The notes under the pieces: generated by a model
What the model saw: the letters and a program-made list of their open reading frames with translations, nothing else
What the model was told of the DNA's origin: nothing
The model's database searches: none
Program-made: the position numbers and the translations under genes
From: Saccharina japonica
Lineage: Eukaryota; Sar; Phaeophyceae; Laminariales; Laminariaceae
DNA: 64,000 nucleotides
Assembly: GCA_008828725.1 (NCBI GenBank)
Contig: MEHQ01002554.1
Span: forward strand, 84,969 to 148,968
Direction of reading: 5' to 3'
In this document: in pieces, positions 21,090 through 32,003 of the stretch
How the letters are laid out: every line of letters begins with the position of its first letter
Position numbering within the stretch: position 1 is the stretch's first letter

Positions 21090-21112
21090 GTGAGTCCGGC
21101 AGCGAGGTATTA

Positions 21113-21546
21113 CGGAGGGCCATAGTAAATAGGACCAAATATTGTTAAGTAAAAAGAGGTGCATATATAGGTTTTTGTATACAACGGAGGTCCTATTTAC
21201 TTTTTTTCTTTCCATCTCATTTAGTATCTTCGCGCTTCTTTTCTCTCTCCTTCCTAGTCGTAACTCAGATCCGGGGTCACAAGGCAGGCTCTTCTCCCCC
21301 CTCCCCACTACGGTTCTTGCCTTGATTTTTATCGCGCAGAGGGTTCAGCATTCCCAACGCTCGTCGATTTTCATCGAGTTTTGCTAACACACGCTCTTGC
21401 GCTTTCCGCCAGTCAAGATATTTTTTGCGAGAAAAAGTCCCTACGAGCATTCACTCGGGGGGGCTCGAACTCACGACCTTGACTCAAACAGGGACGAGAT
21501 TCACCTGTCATTCCACCGGGGACGCCGGCTATATGGTCCCCCATGA
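21113..21546. mobile_element. Family A MITE split by a SINE
   Basis: Left end CGGAGGGCCATAGTAAATAG at 21113, interior to TCCTATTTACT at 21201, right end ATGGTCCCCC at about 21533-21542. TA lies outside the left end and near the right end. Confidence 0.75.
21202..21529 (-). mobile_element. SINE with complete tRNA-like head, inside family A
   Basis: Minus-strand order: T tract, TTCCATCTC, C/T-rich block, CGTAACTCAGATCCGGGGTC, GATTTTTATCGCGCAGAGGG, TCAAGATATTTTTTGCGAG, GGGCTCGAACTCACGACC (B box), CACCGGGGACGCCGG (head start). Inserted between TTTACT and ATGGTCC of the family A end. Confidence 0.8.
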
Positions 21547-21634
21547 TAGTCGTCTAAGATCGCGCCTATTTTTGTTAGCTACAAGGGGGGGTACACGCGG
21601 TAGGGGCGCGAGGTCAACCGGGGGGGCTGTTAGG

Positions 21635-21784
21635 CAAAGATGGGGAATGACGGCACGTCACCAAAAAAAAGAAGTAGCCGTCACAGCGTACGGCTGCAGT
21701 GTCTTCACCAAAACCTACCAGGTAGTAGTTACGCGTATATTGCCGTCACGTCACACGAAAAATCGACGTCATTCCCCATCTTTG
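21635..21784. mobile_element. hAT-like MITE, 150 bp
   Basis: CAAAGATGGGGAATGACG at the left, CGTCATTCCCCATCTTTG at the right, flanked by 8-bp CTGTTAGG and CTGTTGGG (7 of 8 match). It contains two CGTCAC-rich inner inverted stretches. Only one copy is seen. Confidence 0.75.
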
Positions 21785-22053
21785 CTGTTGGGTGAGACCG
21801 AAATCTGGAACGTCTGGAGGAGAGCACGAACCAAAATCGGTAGATGACTTGGAAAAACACGTCTGTCTGCAAACTCGATTATTAGAGTGTCCCCCCAACC
21901 CCAGGTGGGTTGGTTCGCGCGTGGCTCCCGGACCTGGACCGTCCGTTGAAATCGAACGAGATTCTTCTTGGAGATGCTGCTCCGGCAGCTTGTTATAATT
22001 GCCGCACGTGAAAAAAAAAAAACTATCGCGCTGGTCGTCGTGTATGAGATTGA

Positions 22054-22134
22054 CCCATTCATAACTGAAAAAAAATGTCCTACACTAATTCCAAGTAGTT
22101 TGTCCCCAAATTCGTTGGACCAGTTCTTAAGGGG
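22054..22134. mobile_element. Family B MITE with TTGA flanks
   Basis: CCCATTCATAACTG ... CAGTTCTTAAGGGG with TTGA on both sides, a one-base variant of the usual TTAA. Confidence 0.75.
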
Positions 22135-22339
22135 TTGAGAAGCAAAGGGCGCCGCGGTGGCGCGCGGTCGGCACAGACAGGAGGTGCCGGCTTATGCGAG
22201 ACGCTCGGGGTCTGCCGCGAGGTGGGCTTTTCGTCCAAGTTGGTGAACAAAGGGGGTCTGAGCGTCTGAGCAGCTGACTGAGCAGAGGTCGGCCCGGGAG
22301 AGACAAACCTTTACGGACGCACGGTACGGTAGCCTGCAT

Positions 22340-22730
22340 GCAGGTGCACCAAGCCTGCATGCAGGTGCACCATGATTTTTTTTCTGAGGGTGGTATGGTC
22401 ACTTGAGAAGCTGCATACCTCACCCGAAAGCTGATTTTCGAGGAAAATTAAAGTGTTTTAATATACCCGATTATAACAAGCCCATTGAATGTATATATAT
22501 ATTAAATGAAGAATACTGCCACACACAGCAGAACGAAATTCCGACGGTTTTGGGTTATAACCCCTTAAGAACCGGTCCCCCGTTTTTGGGGAAAAATACT
22601 TGGAATTAGTGTGGGATAAGTTTTGCAGTTCTGAAAGGGTTAAAAGGTCCCGTCATTCAGAAAACGTTTTAGCCAAAAAAAAAGGTATACCCTACACCTC
22701 TATCATCATATATATGTAGCACGCGTCTGG
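22340..22730. mobile_element. Family D element carrying a family B MITE
   Basis: CATGCAGGTGCACCATG at the left, TATATGTAGCACGCGTC at the right, D core words CTGAGGGTGGTATGGTCAC and ACGGTTTTGGGTTA. A family B element (22561-22639, CCCCTTAAGAACCGG...CTGAAAGGG) interrupts it between GGTTATAA and TTAAAAGG. Confidence 0.65.
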
Positions 22731-22803
22731 CTAAGGTAATAATCTGTTTGGGCTACTGGTAAAAGGTTATTAGCCAATCACCTACTACCCAAACTACACA
22801 GTA

Positions 22804-22970
22804 CAGGACACTAAATAAGAAACAGGCTAATAAGAAAGCCAGGCTGATATTAAGACGAAAAATTGAAATTCAGGACTCGTTATCTCGAGCAATTAGTGTA
22901 GAAAACACCCTCTCTCGAATAAGAAACCCAGCCTGGACCAGATTTACTGTTTCTTGTATTAGGTGTCCTG
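22804..22970. mobile_element. Family E inverted-repeat element
   Basis: CAGGACACTAAATAAGAAAC and GTTTCTTGTATTAGGTGTCC form the ends; inner words AGCCAGGCTGAT and CCAGCCTGGACCAG also pair. One-sided relatives lie at 57329-57420 and 640-720. Confidence 0.6.
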
Positions 22971-23789
22971 CACTGTAAGCCTTTTACGTAGCACCCCCCC
23001 CCCCCCTTCGTAACACCGGGGTATTTGGTCTTCCTACGGGGCCCTATATATGAGCCTGGTCCCAAAAGGTCTTCACAAGCTCTGTGGATCCAGGGAAAAT
23101 ATGTTTACGCATCAGATTTTTCTTGACACGAGGAGCTTCACTTATTATATTGTTCTGAAAAAATTGTGTTTATGGTGGACGTTATATTCGAACTCCCGAC
23201 CAATAACTCATCATGTCCTCCCGACGACGCCACTTGTAACGGTACCGGGATAACATTGCGTTAACCACTCTAAGCCAACGGGTCGATGTTATATTTCCAT
23301 TAATAATGTTGCTGCTTCTATTAATACTATGTACTATATACGTACTGCTGCTGCTGTTACTACTGCTACTGCTATGCTTGTACGTATACCTCTTCTGTTG
23401 TACCTCCTGGTACCCCCTGCTCCCGTTTGATATTCTGACCCCGCGGCAGTGGCGGGTCCTTCCCATATTTGGTGCCCCGACCCCCCCAAAAGCAGTAGTA
23501 GGACCCCCTGGATATAGAACACAAGCCCCGCAGGGCCGCCGGAGGCCCACCTGGCCCTCGTATCATATGTACAAATAATTCGAGTTACACCAGGTATGCC
23601 ACACACTACATACACAAACATATTAATATTTTTATTCCACGCTGACCACTCAGAAACTTTCCTCCGCGAAAGAAGAAGAAAACCACAGCAACGAAAAAGA
23701 GCCGTCTGCACAAAGTCTACACAGGTCGCCACTTCAACGGGAGGGTGTCGCGGTTTTAAGCTCCAGGTTAGGGACCGCCAGGAAGCAAG

Positions 23790-24083
23790 AAGGGGCAAGG
23801 GGGGGGAGGGGGGTGAACTTCATATTTATGCATGGCCGTAGTCGTATGACCATAGACCCTCGCATCCCTACAATGCCCGGACGGAGCATGTCGGGTTTTC
23901 ACCGACCAGGCAGACATTGCTAATAGCACCAAGCGCGAAGCGCCGTGAAGTGTTCGGCGAGTCACATGAAGGGTGAGCTGCATCCTGCTAAGAACCGCTT
24001 GTAAGGCTGACTTGCATGTGGATGACAGCTTCAATGAGCTGATTTAATTTCCGGTGTGGCCACTTCCAGAGGGGGGGGGGGGG
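23790..24083 (+). repeat. Family H repeat, running into an assembly gap
   Basis: G-rich start, then TTCATATTTATGCATGGCCG, GACCATAGACCCTCGCATCC, GCACCAAGCGCGAAGCGCCG and GGTGTGGCCACTTCCAGA, then a G run into Ns. Nearly collinear with 1490-1740. Confidence 0.75.
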
Positions 24084-24949
24084 NNNNNNNNNNNNNNNNN
24101 NNNNNNNNNNNNNNNNNNNNNNNNNNNNNNNNNNNNNNNNNNNNNNNNNNNNNNNNNNNNNNNNNNNNNNNNNNNNNNNNNNNNNNNNNNNNNNNNNNNN
24201 NNNNNNNNNNNNNNNNNNNNNNNNNNNNNNNNNNNNNNNNNNNNNNNNNNNNNNNNNNNNNNNNNNNNNNNNNNNNNNNNNNNNNNNNNNNNNNNNNNNN
24301 NNNNNNNNNNNNNNNNNNNNNNNNNNNNNNNNNNNNNNNNNNNNNNNNNNNNNNNNNNNNNNNNNNNNNNNNNNNNNNNNNNNNNNNNNNNNNNNNNNNN
24401 NNNNNNNNNNNNNNNNNNNNNNNNNNNNNNNNNNNNNNNNNNNNNNNNNNNNNNNNNNNNNNNNNNNNNNNNNNNNNNNNNNNNNNNNNNNNNNNNNNNN
24501 NNNNNNNNNNNNNNNNNNNNNNNNNNNNNNNNNNNNNNNNNNNNNNNNNNNNNNNNNNNNNNNNNNNNNNNNNNNNNNNNNNNNNNNNNNNNNNNNNNNN
24601 NNNNNNNNNNNNNNNNNNNNNNNNNNNNNNNNNNNNNNNNNNNNNNNNNNNNNNNNNNNNNNNNNNNNNNNNNNNNNNNNNNNNNNNNNNNNNNNNNNNN
24701 NNNNNNNNNNNNNNNNNNNNNNNNNNNNNNNNNNNNNNNNNNNNNNNNNNNNNNNNNNNNNNNNNNNNNNNNNNNNNNNNNNNNNNNNNNNNNNNNNNNN
24801 NNNNNNNNNNNNNNNNNNNNNNNNNNNNNNNNNNNNNNNNNNNNNNNNNNNNNNNNNNNNNNNNNNNNNNNNNNNNNNNNNNNNNNNNNNNNNNNNNNNN
24901 NNNNNNNNNNNNNNNNNNNNNNNNNNNNNNNNNNNNNNNNNNNNNNNNN
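24084..24949. other. Assembly gap (Ns)
   Basis: 866 consecutive Ns, preceded directly by a G homopolymer, which probably caused the break. Confidence 1.
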
Positions 24950-25398
24950 TAGTGTCCGTCCACCTTTCTGATGGCGTCTGCCTCCGCGCACAAAAGTGAG
25001 ATGGACATTGCTGTCTACACCGACGGCCAAAAAGGCCCGTGCATCTGAACTTTTGCGCCTGACGCACCAGTGCCAATCCAACTCTACCGCTGCACACGCT
25101 TCGCGGCGGGTGCGCAGCAGCAAGAAGGTATCCGTCCGCTTGAGGGTGAGTCTAGCCTTGCTCGCTAGAAAGACCCCCCCCCTCGCTATGGGCCATGCCA
25201 AAGCAAAAACCTTAGGTGCATGGCTTAAATTCGCACCTGAGTGCGCATAAAATGTTTCTGGCGTGGGTGATGAGCTTCGAAGGTGCTGACGTCGTTCTGA
25301 CCTGGATCGATAAACGGCCTGTCTGTGACGAAAGAGATACTCGCACCTAAACAATGTTCAACGCGAAGATGCACCCCGCCCCCCACCCCCCAAATACT
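24950..25398. other. Unidentified sequence after the gap
   Basis: Open in one frame on each strand (plus 24996-25250; minus from 25354 into the gap), with moderately coding-like composition but no recognisable motif. Confidence 0.25.
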
Positions 25399-25638
25399 AC
25401 TAAATACTACTCCTCCTACTCCTACTCCTACTCCTACTACTACTACTACTACTACTACCACTACCACTACCACTGCCACTGCCACCACCACTACCACTAC
25501 CACTACCACTACCCCACTACTACTACTACTACTACTACTATCACTACTACTACCACTACCACTATAACTACCACTACCACTACCACTACCACTACCACTA
25601 CCACTACCACTACCACTACCACTACCACTACCACTACC

Positions 25639-25688
<50 letters not shown>

Positions 25689-25689
25689 G

Positions 25690-25759
<70 letters not shown>

Positions 25760-25792
25760 CACTACTACCACTACCACTACTACTACTGCTGC
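25399..25792 (+). repeat. Long trinucleotide array (CTA/CCA/CTC)
   Basis: About 390 bp of mixed TAC, CTA, ACC and CCT triplets, passing from CTCCTA to CTACTA to CCACTA stretches and back. The open frames on both strands here are artefacts of the repeat. Confidence 0.95.
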
Positions 25793-25799
25793 AACTTGT

Positions 25800-26480
25800 T
25801 ACTCCTTTTTCCAGAGTACCCTGCCGCAACCCCCCGAGAGAAAAAAACTCCCCGCCCTATAGCAAATTTCCAAAGACGCATCGAGCGAAAACCCGCTGTC
25901 CGTAAAATTGCTGGTTTGCAACTGCTGCTCGAAACTTTCAAAGCTCAGAAGACTCTTACTAATAGTGTTGCTGCCCAACACTTGCTATCGGTTACCAGGG
26001 GGGGTCTCCCCGCCGCCTTACCCCCCTCTGTAGCTAGAAATAATAGGGATACTGTACCCTCTCCACCCCTGGTATACAAACAACGATACGTGGAGGGCAC
26101 AGACAGGGGGTGCAACGAGCGGTCTGGAAGTTGGAAGAAAGTGAACCTCATAAGGGTCGTACGTCGATTATGCCGGCAAGGAGGAAGAAGAGAACAACAA
26201 CGCTGGAGGTTTGAGTACTATATATCAGTTTAACAAAAACGATACGCGCTACGGGATCATTTCATTGTGTTCTTTCCTATATGCTTGTTCGTTATTATGA
26301 CGTGTTACTATTTTTGTCATTTGTCATCCGACATGGGCAGCCCGAGCCTCAACATTGATCATTCATAAGCGCCCCGAAAAACAAGGAAACCACGGGAGAA
26401 ACAAAAAAGAGCCCTATACTATATGCACAAAAGTCTAACTCCCTTCTGTGTTCCTGCTCCCGGCGTATTCGTGTTTTGTA
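25800..26480. repeat. Segment sharing a repeat with 27140-27300; no gene assigned
   Basis: TGCTCGAAACTTTCAA and GGGTCTCCCCGCCGCCTTAC with CCCCTCTGTAGCT recur at 27150-27295 (GAAAGTTTCAACG, GAGTCTCCCCGCCACCTCGC). The plus frame of 145 codons at 25796-26233 spans this repeat and is not convincing as a gene. Confidence 0.4.
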
Positions 26481-26481
26481 T

Positions 26482-26850
26482 GCCGGTCGCTCCGGTGGGC
26501 TACCGTGGTACCCTCGAATGCTGCTAGAGTTGATTTCGTGAGTTCGAATCCCACGTGGATCAGACTTTAAAGTTTATGCAAGGTTTCTATGCTAAACTAA
26601 ATAAATAAACGGAACCAACCGCTGAGAGCGCCTAACAGCGTGGGTATAGGCGCAATTCGATGCTAGTCGACGAGAGAAAGGAAGGGCTGAAGTCTCGTCG
26701 CGATAAAAAAAGCAAAGCACGAACCGTAGTGGGGAGGAGGGAGAGTTGCCTACTCTTTGTGACCCCGGATCTGAGTTATGCGACTATCTAGGGAGGAGAG
26801 AGAAAGGAAGGACGAAGATAATAAATGCAATGGAAAATAAACAAATAGAA
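26482..26850 (+). mobile_element. SINE, near full length
   Basis: GCCGGTCGCTCCGGTGGGCT (A-box region), GAGTTCGAATCCCACGTGG (B box), GAGAGCGCCTAACAGCGTGG, GATAAAAAAAGCAAAGCACG, ACCCCGGATCTGAGTTATG, and an A-rich tail. It resembles the tRNA-like head at 41400-41517. Confidence 0.75.
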
Positions 26851-27640
26851 AAAAGTGAATTTTGTAAAAGTCTCTCCTTAATGTATTTTAAGGTAGTGTC
26901 TGTACTGCCTGTTGATACAGGTAGGTAGCTGTGCTACCTGTTACTGGTGTTGTGCTACCTGTTACAGTTGGTGGTTGCCACATCCCACTGCGACGGAACA
27001 GGGGGGGGGCAAGAGTCCTCCACCCCGAGTAGCACACGCCCTTCTTCCAACAACAACACGCCGAACGGCAACAAAACCCCCCGCTCGTTGTCCACAAAAA
27101 GACGGCTGGCTGCTGTTTTTTTGTAACTGGCTGCTGTTTTTTTGTAACTGTTGCTCGAAAGTTTCAACGTGGAGATGGCTGTGGCGGTGCTCATTCGGTG
27201 CTGCCTGCCCCAATACTGTTCTGTACTGCTAGGTAAATCCGTCGTAGAATATACCAACGAACGGGAGTCTCCCCGCCACCTCGCCCCCTCTGTAGCTGAT
27301 ACACCGTATACCGACGCGTGCCTGTGATAGAGAGAGGTAGCATTTTTTGGCCGAAATATTTTCTGGTCGAAGGGGGGCTTCTTAGCCCAAAATCGTCCAA
27401 AATGCCACATTTTTTGGGGGGGGGATTCGCTTTTTTTGTATACCACGGCCATACGGGATTGTTGATCGGATTGCAGTTTCGGTTTTTGTCCAAGCTCAGT
27501 TTTTGGGTGAGGTAGATATAGAGTTCCTATACTATAATCAAGTGAAAAAACAGCCGCCTCAGAAAACAGTTCGTGCACCTCTACCTTCTTAGTATGTGTC
27601 TACCCTCTCCATCTCCGCCCCCCCTCGCTATCTTAGGAGG
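26850..27640. other. Intergenic mix, no gene seen
   Basis: Tandem GTGCTACCTGTTAC words at 26927-26965, the repeat shared with 25800-26060, and a family D-like AGAGAGGTAGCATTTTTTGG near 27330. No open frame has recognisable motifs. Confidence 0.4.
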
Positions 27641-27985
27641 TGGATGATGGCCACTGGCGGAGAGACAGGAGGGGGATAGGATAAGCAAAAGGTGTATTTG
27701 TAATACATGGAAACAAACGTAATGAGCGCCGAGATGTTGGAGGTGTCTCTACTAGGAGTAGGAACGGTGCTCCGTCTCGAAAGGATTGCGTGGTCAATGT
27801 CCAAATGACTAAGGCAAGCAACACATGAGTACGCCCCCCCCCCCCGCTTGCCTGCCTGGTCGGTGAAAGCCCGACATGCTCCGTCCCGGCAGTGTAGAGA
27901 TGCGAGGGGCTATGGTCACACGACTACGGCCATGCGTGAACATCGAGTACACCCCCCCCCCCCNCCCCCCCCCCCCCCCCCGTCG
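27640..27985 (-). repeat. Family I then family H, separated by C tracts
   Basis: Family I body (AATGAGCGCC, GGAGGTGTCTCTACTAGGAG, GAACGGTGCTCCGTCTCGAA, GCGTGGTCAATG) to a C tract at about 27835, then the H terminus (TGCCTGCCTGGTCGGTGAAA, GACTACGGCCATGCGTGAAC) to a C tract with one N at 27964. Confidence 0.75.
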
Positions 27986-29740
27986 CAAATACAACAACAT
28001 TATTATCAATTGTTTTGTTACTCTCTTGTACTATCGCCCTACTACTGCTTTCTTCCGCTTTATCGAACATGGCCACGACATTCAGTCCTTCCGCCTAAGA
28101 AGCAAGCCATTCCGAACAAGCAGCGGAGGACAACCCCCGCTGTTGTCCATAGACATAAACATAAAGACTGCTTGCGCGCACACATTTCAAGGCGCAGAAG
28201 GCTAGCTGCGCGGCGATTATTCCGACGGAAAAAAACGGCAAACAACGAACGGACATTGATTGGCACCATGATGATGGTCATTTTTATCACCACGATTTTT
28301 GTCACCCGACTCATCGTATAACGTCATGACACCATGATACCTCCACGTGGAAGTACTTGGTATATAGTACCAGGTACACCTCAGCAGCTAGTTGTTGCTG
28401 TCCTCAACACAAGACTATACGAGTATAGTTTGTTGCCTACCAGCCTGGGCGGCAATGTAAGGAGAGCTTCGTTACTCACATTTATACAGAAACGACCCTT
28501 GGGTTTCCACTCAGAGTTGGCATGTTTTTAGTCCATGGTAAACGAAAAAACACACAACAAGGAAGTTGTGAAGTGTGAAAAGGTGTCACCTACTGGGTTC
28601 TTATGTACTTCGTATATGCATACTCGTAAGATTAAACTATCGATCGATAGTATTACCCAGCCCAGGGTAAACCCTTGTAACACTCTCCGCTTCTCCTGTG
28701 AACGGCGTGTGTGTGTGTAGTCTTTGGGACCCAACGGTAATAAGGCCGTATATCATACGGCCGTACGCGAGGACCTATATACCCGCTCCGTTTCAATACA
28801 TGGGGGAGACAGGGAGACACACAGCACCATACATCGAAGTATCACACTCAGCTTGCAATTAAAGATGAATTTCGGCGAAATCTTCGATCTCGCAGCTGTT
28901 TTTTTTTTGCTTCTTGTAAATATACGAAGTATGCTATTACCTGGTATGTTTTCTGGGACACACGCGGAGGCGTTTCTCTAAAAGAAACGCTCGAAGCGAG
29001 ACTCGAATCCGTGTCCTGCCGACGACGCCAAATGTGAGGAGGTGTTTTGCCTACTATTAATACAGTACCTGGTATGAGCTAGGAATAGGGCGTGCGGGGG
29101 GGGGGGGGGGTACTCATTTGTTGCTTGCCTTAGTCATTTGACCATTGACCACGCATCCCTTTCGAGACGGAGCTAGGGGGGTAAAATGTATTGATCGATT
29201 CCATAATCCACCAGCCCCCAAGGGCAAGCCTTTTTTGTACAGGAATCTACTTACTTCACGCACAGCAGTAACTTATTATATCAGTACGTGCAGGAGACGT
29301 CTACGATGACAGAAGAAATAGATACATCGAGCACTAACAACGCCGGGCTGAAAGTTGACAGAAACTAAGAAATTCGGGAGTCGATATATATATGGTAGTA
29401 CTGATTTTTAGTGTTAAAATTTGCGAGCCGTTTTAATACAGAAGGCGACCGCTAATGTAAGGCACGTCGATTTTGCGTCGAGGCTCAATTACGTACCGGT
29501 ATTTAGTTGCCACCACATTGAGCGCAGAGGCCACTATATTTATTGGCTATTAGCGGGGATTTACTTACTATCATGTACGTAGAATGGCATGGTGCACGAC
29601 CATAAAATCACCGTTTCTTCGGCCGCCTTTCTGATTTATCGTGAGAAAACGAGCCTCACTCAGTTTCTTACGACCGAATCCCCTTTTTCTACAGCAGAGC
29701 AGCAACAGTCAGTCATGACGATGGTCCTTCTACAATATAC
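27986..29740. other. Mostly unassigned; family I end and an empty site for M
   Basis: 28845-28905 (AGTATCACACTCAGCTTGCAA, GATGAATTTCGGCGAAATCT) is the uninterrupted relative of the flanks of M2. A family I terminus lies after a G tract at about 29097-29180. At 28990-29045 TCCTGCCGACGACGCCA resembles the primer-binding region beside LTRs. No gene identified. Confidence 0.45.
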
Positions 29741-29995
29741 CGGCATTATAAAGCGGTAACCGGCAGCATACTCTGCATGCATACTGCCACACTGCTTATT
29801 GTGCGGACGACGCCATATGTTAAGAAGGCCTCTGTCCATTGGGCTATATGTATATGTACTGGCAAAAGGGTAAACTATCGCCTACCCAAACTAAGCCTGA
29901 TAATATTATACCGGGAATCCCATCTGTGCCAAGCGCTTTCACAGGTACTTATTATGGCGGGCACCAGGGGTAGCTACTACTCAACCGGCACTTGA
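29740..29995. repeat. Family T repeat (CCGGCAC)
   Basis: ACCGGCA, CTGCCACACTGCTTATTG, GTGCCAAGCGCTTTCACAGG and CTACTACTCAACCGGCACTT occur in the same order as in 31665-31850; inverted relatives lie at 58400-58740. Confidence 0.55.
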
Positions 29996-30109
29996 GGAGA
30001 CCATTGCCCATTTTATTTGTATATGTTATGGTACTGCTGACATGATGTGGAAACGTTTGGTAAATACCTGGTATCAGGTATAAGAATCGTATTGGTAGTA
30101 CTTGGAAGG

Positions 30110-30345
30110 CGGTATCTTAGGTGGGAACCAGGGATGGTTCCCGATGGCTTTTAGCCATCTCACCTGCCTTCTCAGTCGTTCATCACGCGAAAACGGAATA
30201 AACCTGCTCTTCTTCTATCTCTACGCAAACAACACACGTGAGTACCAACGAGTACCCGTTCCATAGGCTGACCTGGCTAGGGATACCCTGTCCTTCTATA
30301 CCTAGCATCACTACACTTGGCGTCGTCGGCAGGACTAGAAAAAAT
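30110..30345 (+). mobile_element. LTR-like end with primer-binding-like site
   Basis: GCATCACTACA is followed by CTTGGCGTCGTCGGCAGGAC, the same TGGCGTCG-type sequence found next to the LTRs at 13205 and 16640. The upstream part includes GGTTCCCGATGGC and AACACACGTGAGTACC. The left terminus was not located and no protein genes follow. A fossil. Confidence 0.4.
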
Positions 30346-30745
30346 CGTCCATTACAGCAGTGAGGGAGGCGGTCGTGGGTTTGTCAGGCGTTATCGCCCG
30401 TTCAAAGCTCTTTTGGAGGGGGTACTCCCAGCCGGGAATCCACTCGGCCGCTTTGATGCCCTCGTGGTTTTTTTCGTCGCACTCTACTGCTGTTTGAATT
30501 GCAAAAACGATCCTACACTAATTCCAAGTAATATTTTGTGCCCCCCCGCCCAAAAGATAGGGGTGCGGTTCCGAAGTACGTTGCGCGTGTGGCCATTTTT
30601 CCGCGGCTCCTCCTCTCCTCAATGGCATCCACATCCTTCCTTGTCGGCTTATTACACGCCTGCATGCATACATATCATACATGCATGCATGCATGCATGC
30701 ATGCATATAGAAACATGATGACACAGCAGTATTATAGTACCACAA

Positions 30746-30850
30746 ACGGACCATAGTAAATACCAGGGTAGGACCTACGTTAAACACAAAAACCTATATA
30801 TTTACCTATTTTTACTAACAATATGTGGTCCTATTTACTATGGTCCCCCG
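30746..30850. mobile_element. Family A MITE with TACCAGGGTA insertion
   Basis: CGGACCATAGTAAATA...ACTATGGTCCCCCG. Compared with other copies, AAATAGGACC is expanded to AAATACCAGGGTAGGACC (30761-30770). Confidence 0.75.
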
Positions 30851-31320
30851 TCGTAGCAATAAGCACTACGACTGACTGCTCTACGTACTACTGCTACATA
30901 TTATAGTTTGCACTATATTCTGAGTTTTCCGACGTTCCGAGACCCACGCGCCCCCGCCACACGCGGCAAATAATAATACCATGCCATCATACTGTTTGTG
31001 CTGTACGCGGGTAATCTCGGCATGTTGCAGGTCACACCCACCACCACTGTGCACAGTAGTATAGCCCCCACCGCTGATTGATTGATGTCGGCCTGGGCGC
31101 GAGAGCTCTTGGCTGGGTATATCCCAACAACCGACACTATCTCGTATACGAGGAGTGAGTACGAGTACGTACACATAATAACAGGTACGAGGGTATTTTT
31201 ACGATATCAAACAGCAAGTAAGCACAAGATACAACCGCCGGGCAAGTTTCTAAGAAATCTATAACCGCCGTATCATACGTTATACACTTACTTTTAGTGC
31301 GCACGAACCGCGAACGACCT

Positions 31321-31390
31321 CTGCGCGGAAATATAAGGACCGTTTGATCTTCATATTTGTACCACAAGGGCCCTTACATTTCCGTCCACA
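31321..31390. repeat. Family C palindromic MITE
   Basis: GCGGAAATATAAGGACCGTTT with GGGCCCTTACATTTCCGTCC. Confidence 0.65.
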
Positions 31391-31494
31391 ATAATTATGG
31401 TAAATTGTTTGCGCACGAGAGGACAGTCTCGCCGAAGGCACAGACGAAAAGCAAAAGGGAGACCGGTGTTCTACTACTGCTACTGTACTATTTA

Positions 31495-31601
31495 CGGAGG
31501 ACCATAGTAAATAGGACCTACGGTATATACTCACTAAAACCTATATATATATAACTACTTTTACTAACAATATTTGGCCCTATTTACTATGGTTCTCCCT
31601 A
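31495..31601. mobile_element. Family A MITE, intact
   Basis: CGGAGGACCATAGTAAATAG ... CTATTTACTATGGTTCTCCC with TA on both sides (31493-31494, 31602-31603). Confidence 0.85.
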
Positions 31602-31664
31602 CAGTACTACTACTACTATATACTGCTGATATCAGCTGCTGCTTGCTGCGCATACAACCGAGTA

Positions 31665-31850
31665 ATGGTCCCAATATATAGTGCCGACCAACCGTACCGG
31701 CACTATACAGTACAGCGGCAACCGGCACTATATACTCTGCGCACTGCCAGACTTGTTATTAATAGTCTAGACCGTGTGCCAAGCGATTTCACATACGGAG
31801 CGGGCAGCCGGCACTACTCAACCGGCACTATATTATTATTGGGACTTATA
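31665..31850. repeat. Family T repeat
   Basis: Repeated CCGGCACTATA and AACCGGCAC; GTGCCAAGCGATTTCACATA and CTACTCAACCGGCACTATAT. Confidence 0.55.
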
Positions 31851-31908
31851 GGGACCACTATTTCTTTACGTAAAACACTCGTACGTAACGTAAAATACGT
31901 GTATCGTA

Positions 31909-31909
<1 letters not shown>

Positions 31910-32001
<92 letters not shown>
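31910..32001 (+). repeat. (CTG)n microsatellite, about 30 units
   Basis: Uninterrupted CTG units; smaller CTG/CAG runs lie at 4320-4375, 32525-32580, 33343-33373 and 33588-33612. No host reading frame can be assigned. Confidence 0.95.

Positions 32002-32003
<2 letters not shown>

Noticed and set aside
23988-25354. Open frames of 300-436 codons around 24-25 kb
   Set aside because: Most of their length is the N gap, so they carry no information.
25399-25829. Long open frames of Thr, Tyr, Leu, Val or Ser runs on both strands
   Set aside because: They are direct readings of the trinucleotide array; all phases are open because the repeat has no stop codon.
30110-30345. A full-length LTR retrotransposon starting at 30.1 kb
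   Set aside because: Only one LTR-like end and a primer-binding-like site were found; no second LTR and no gag or pol-like sequence follow.
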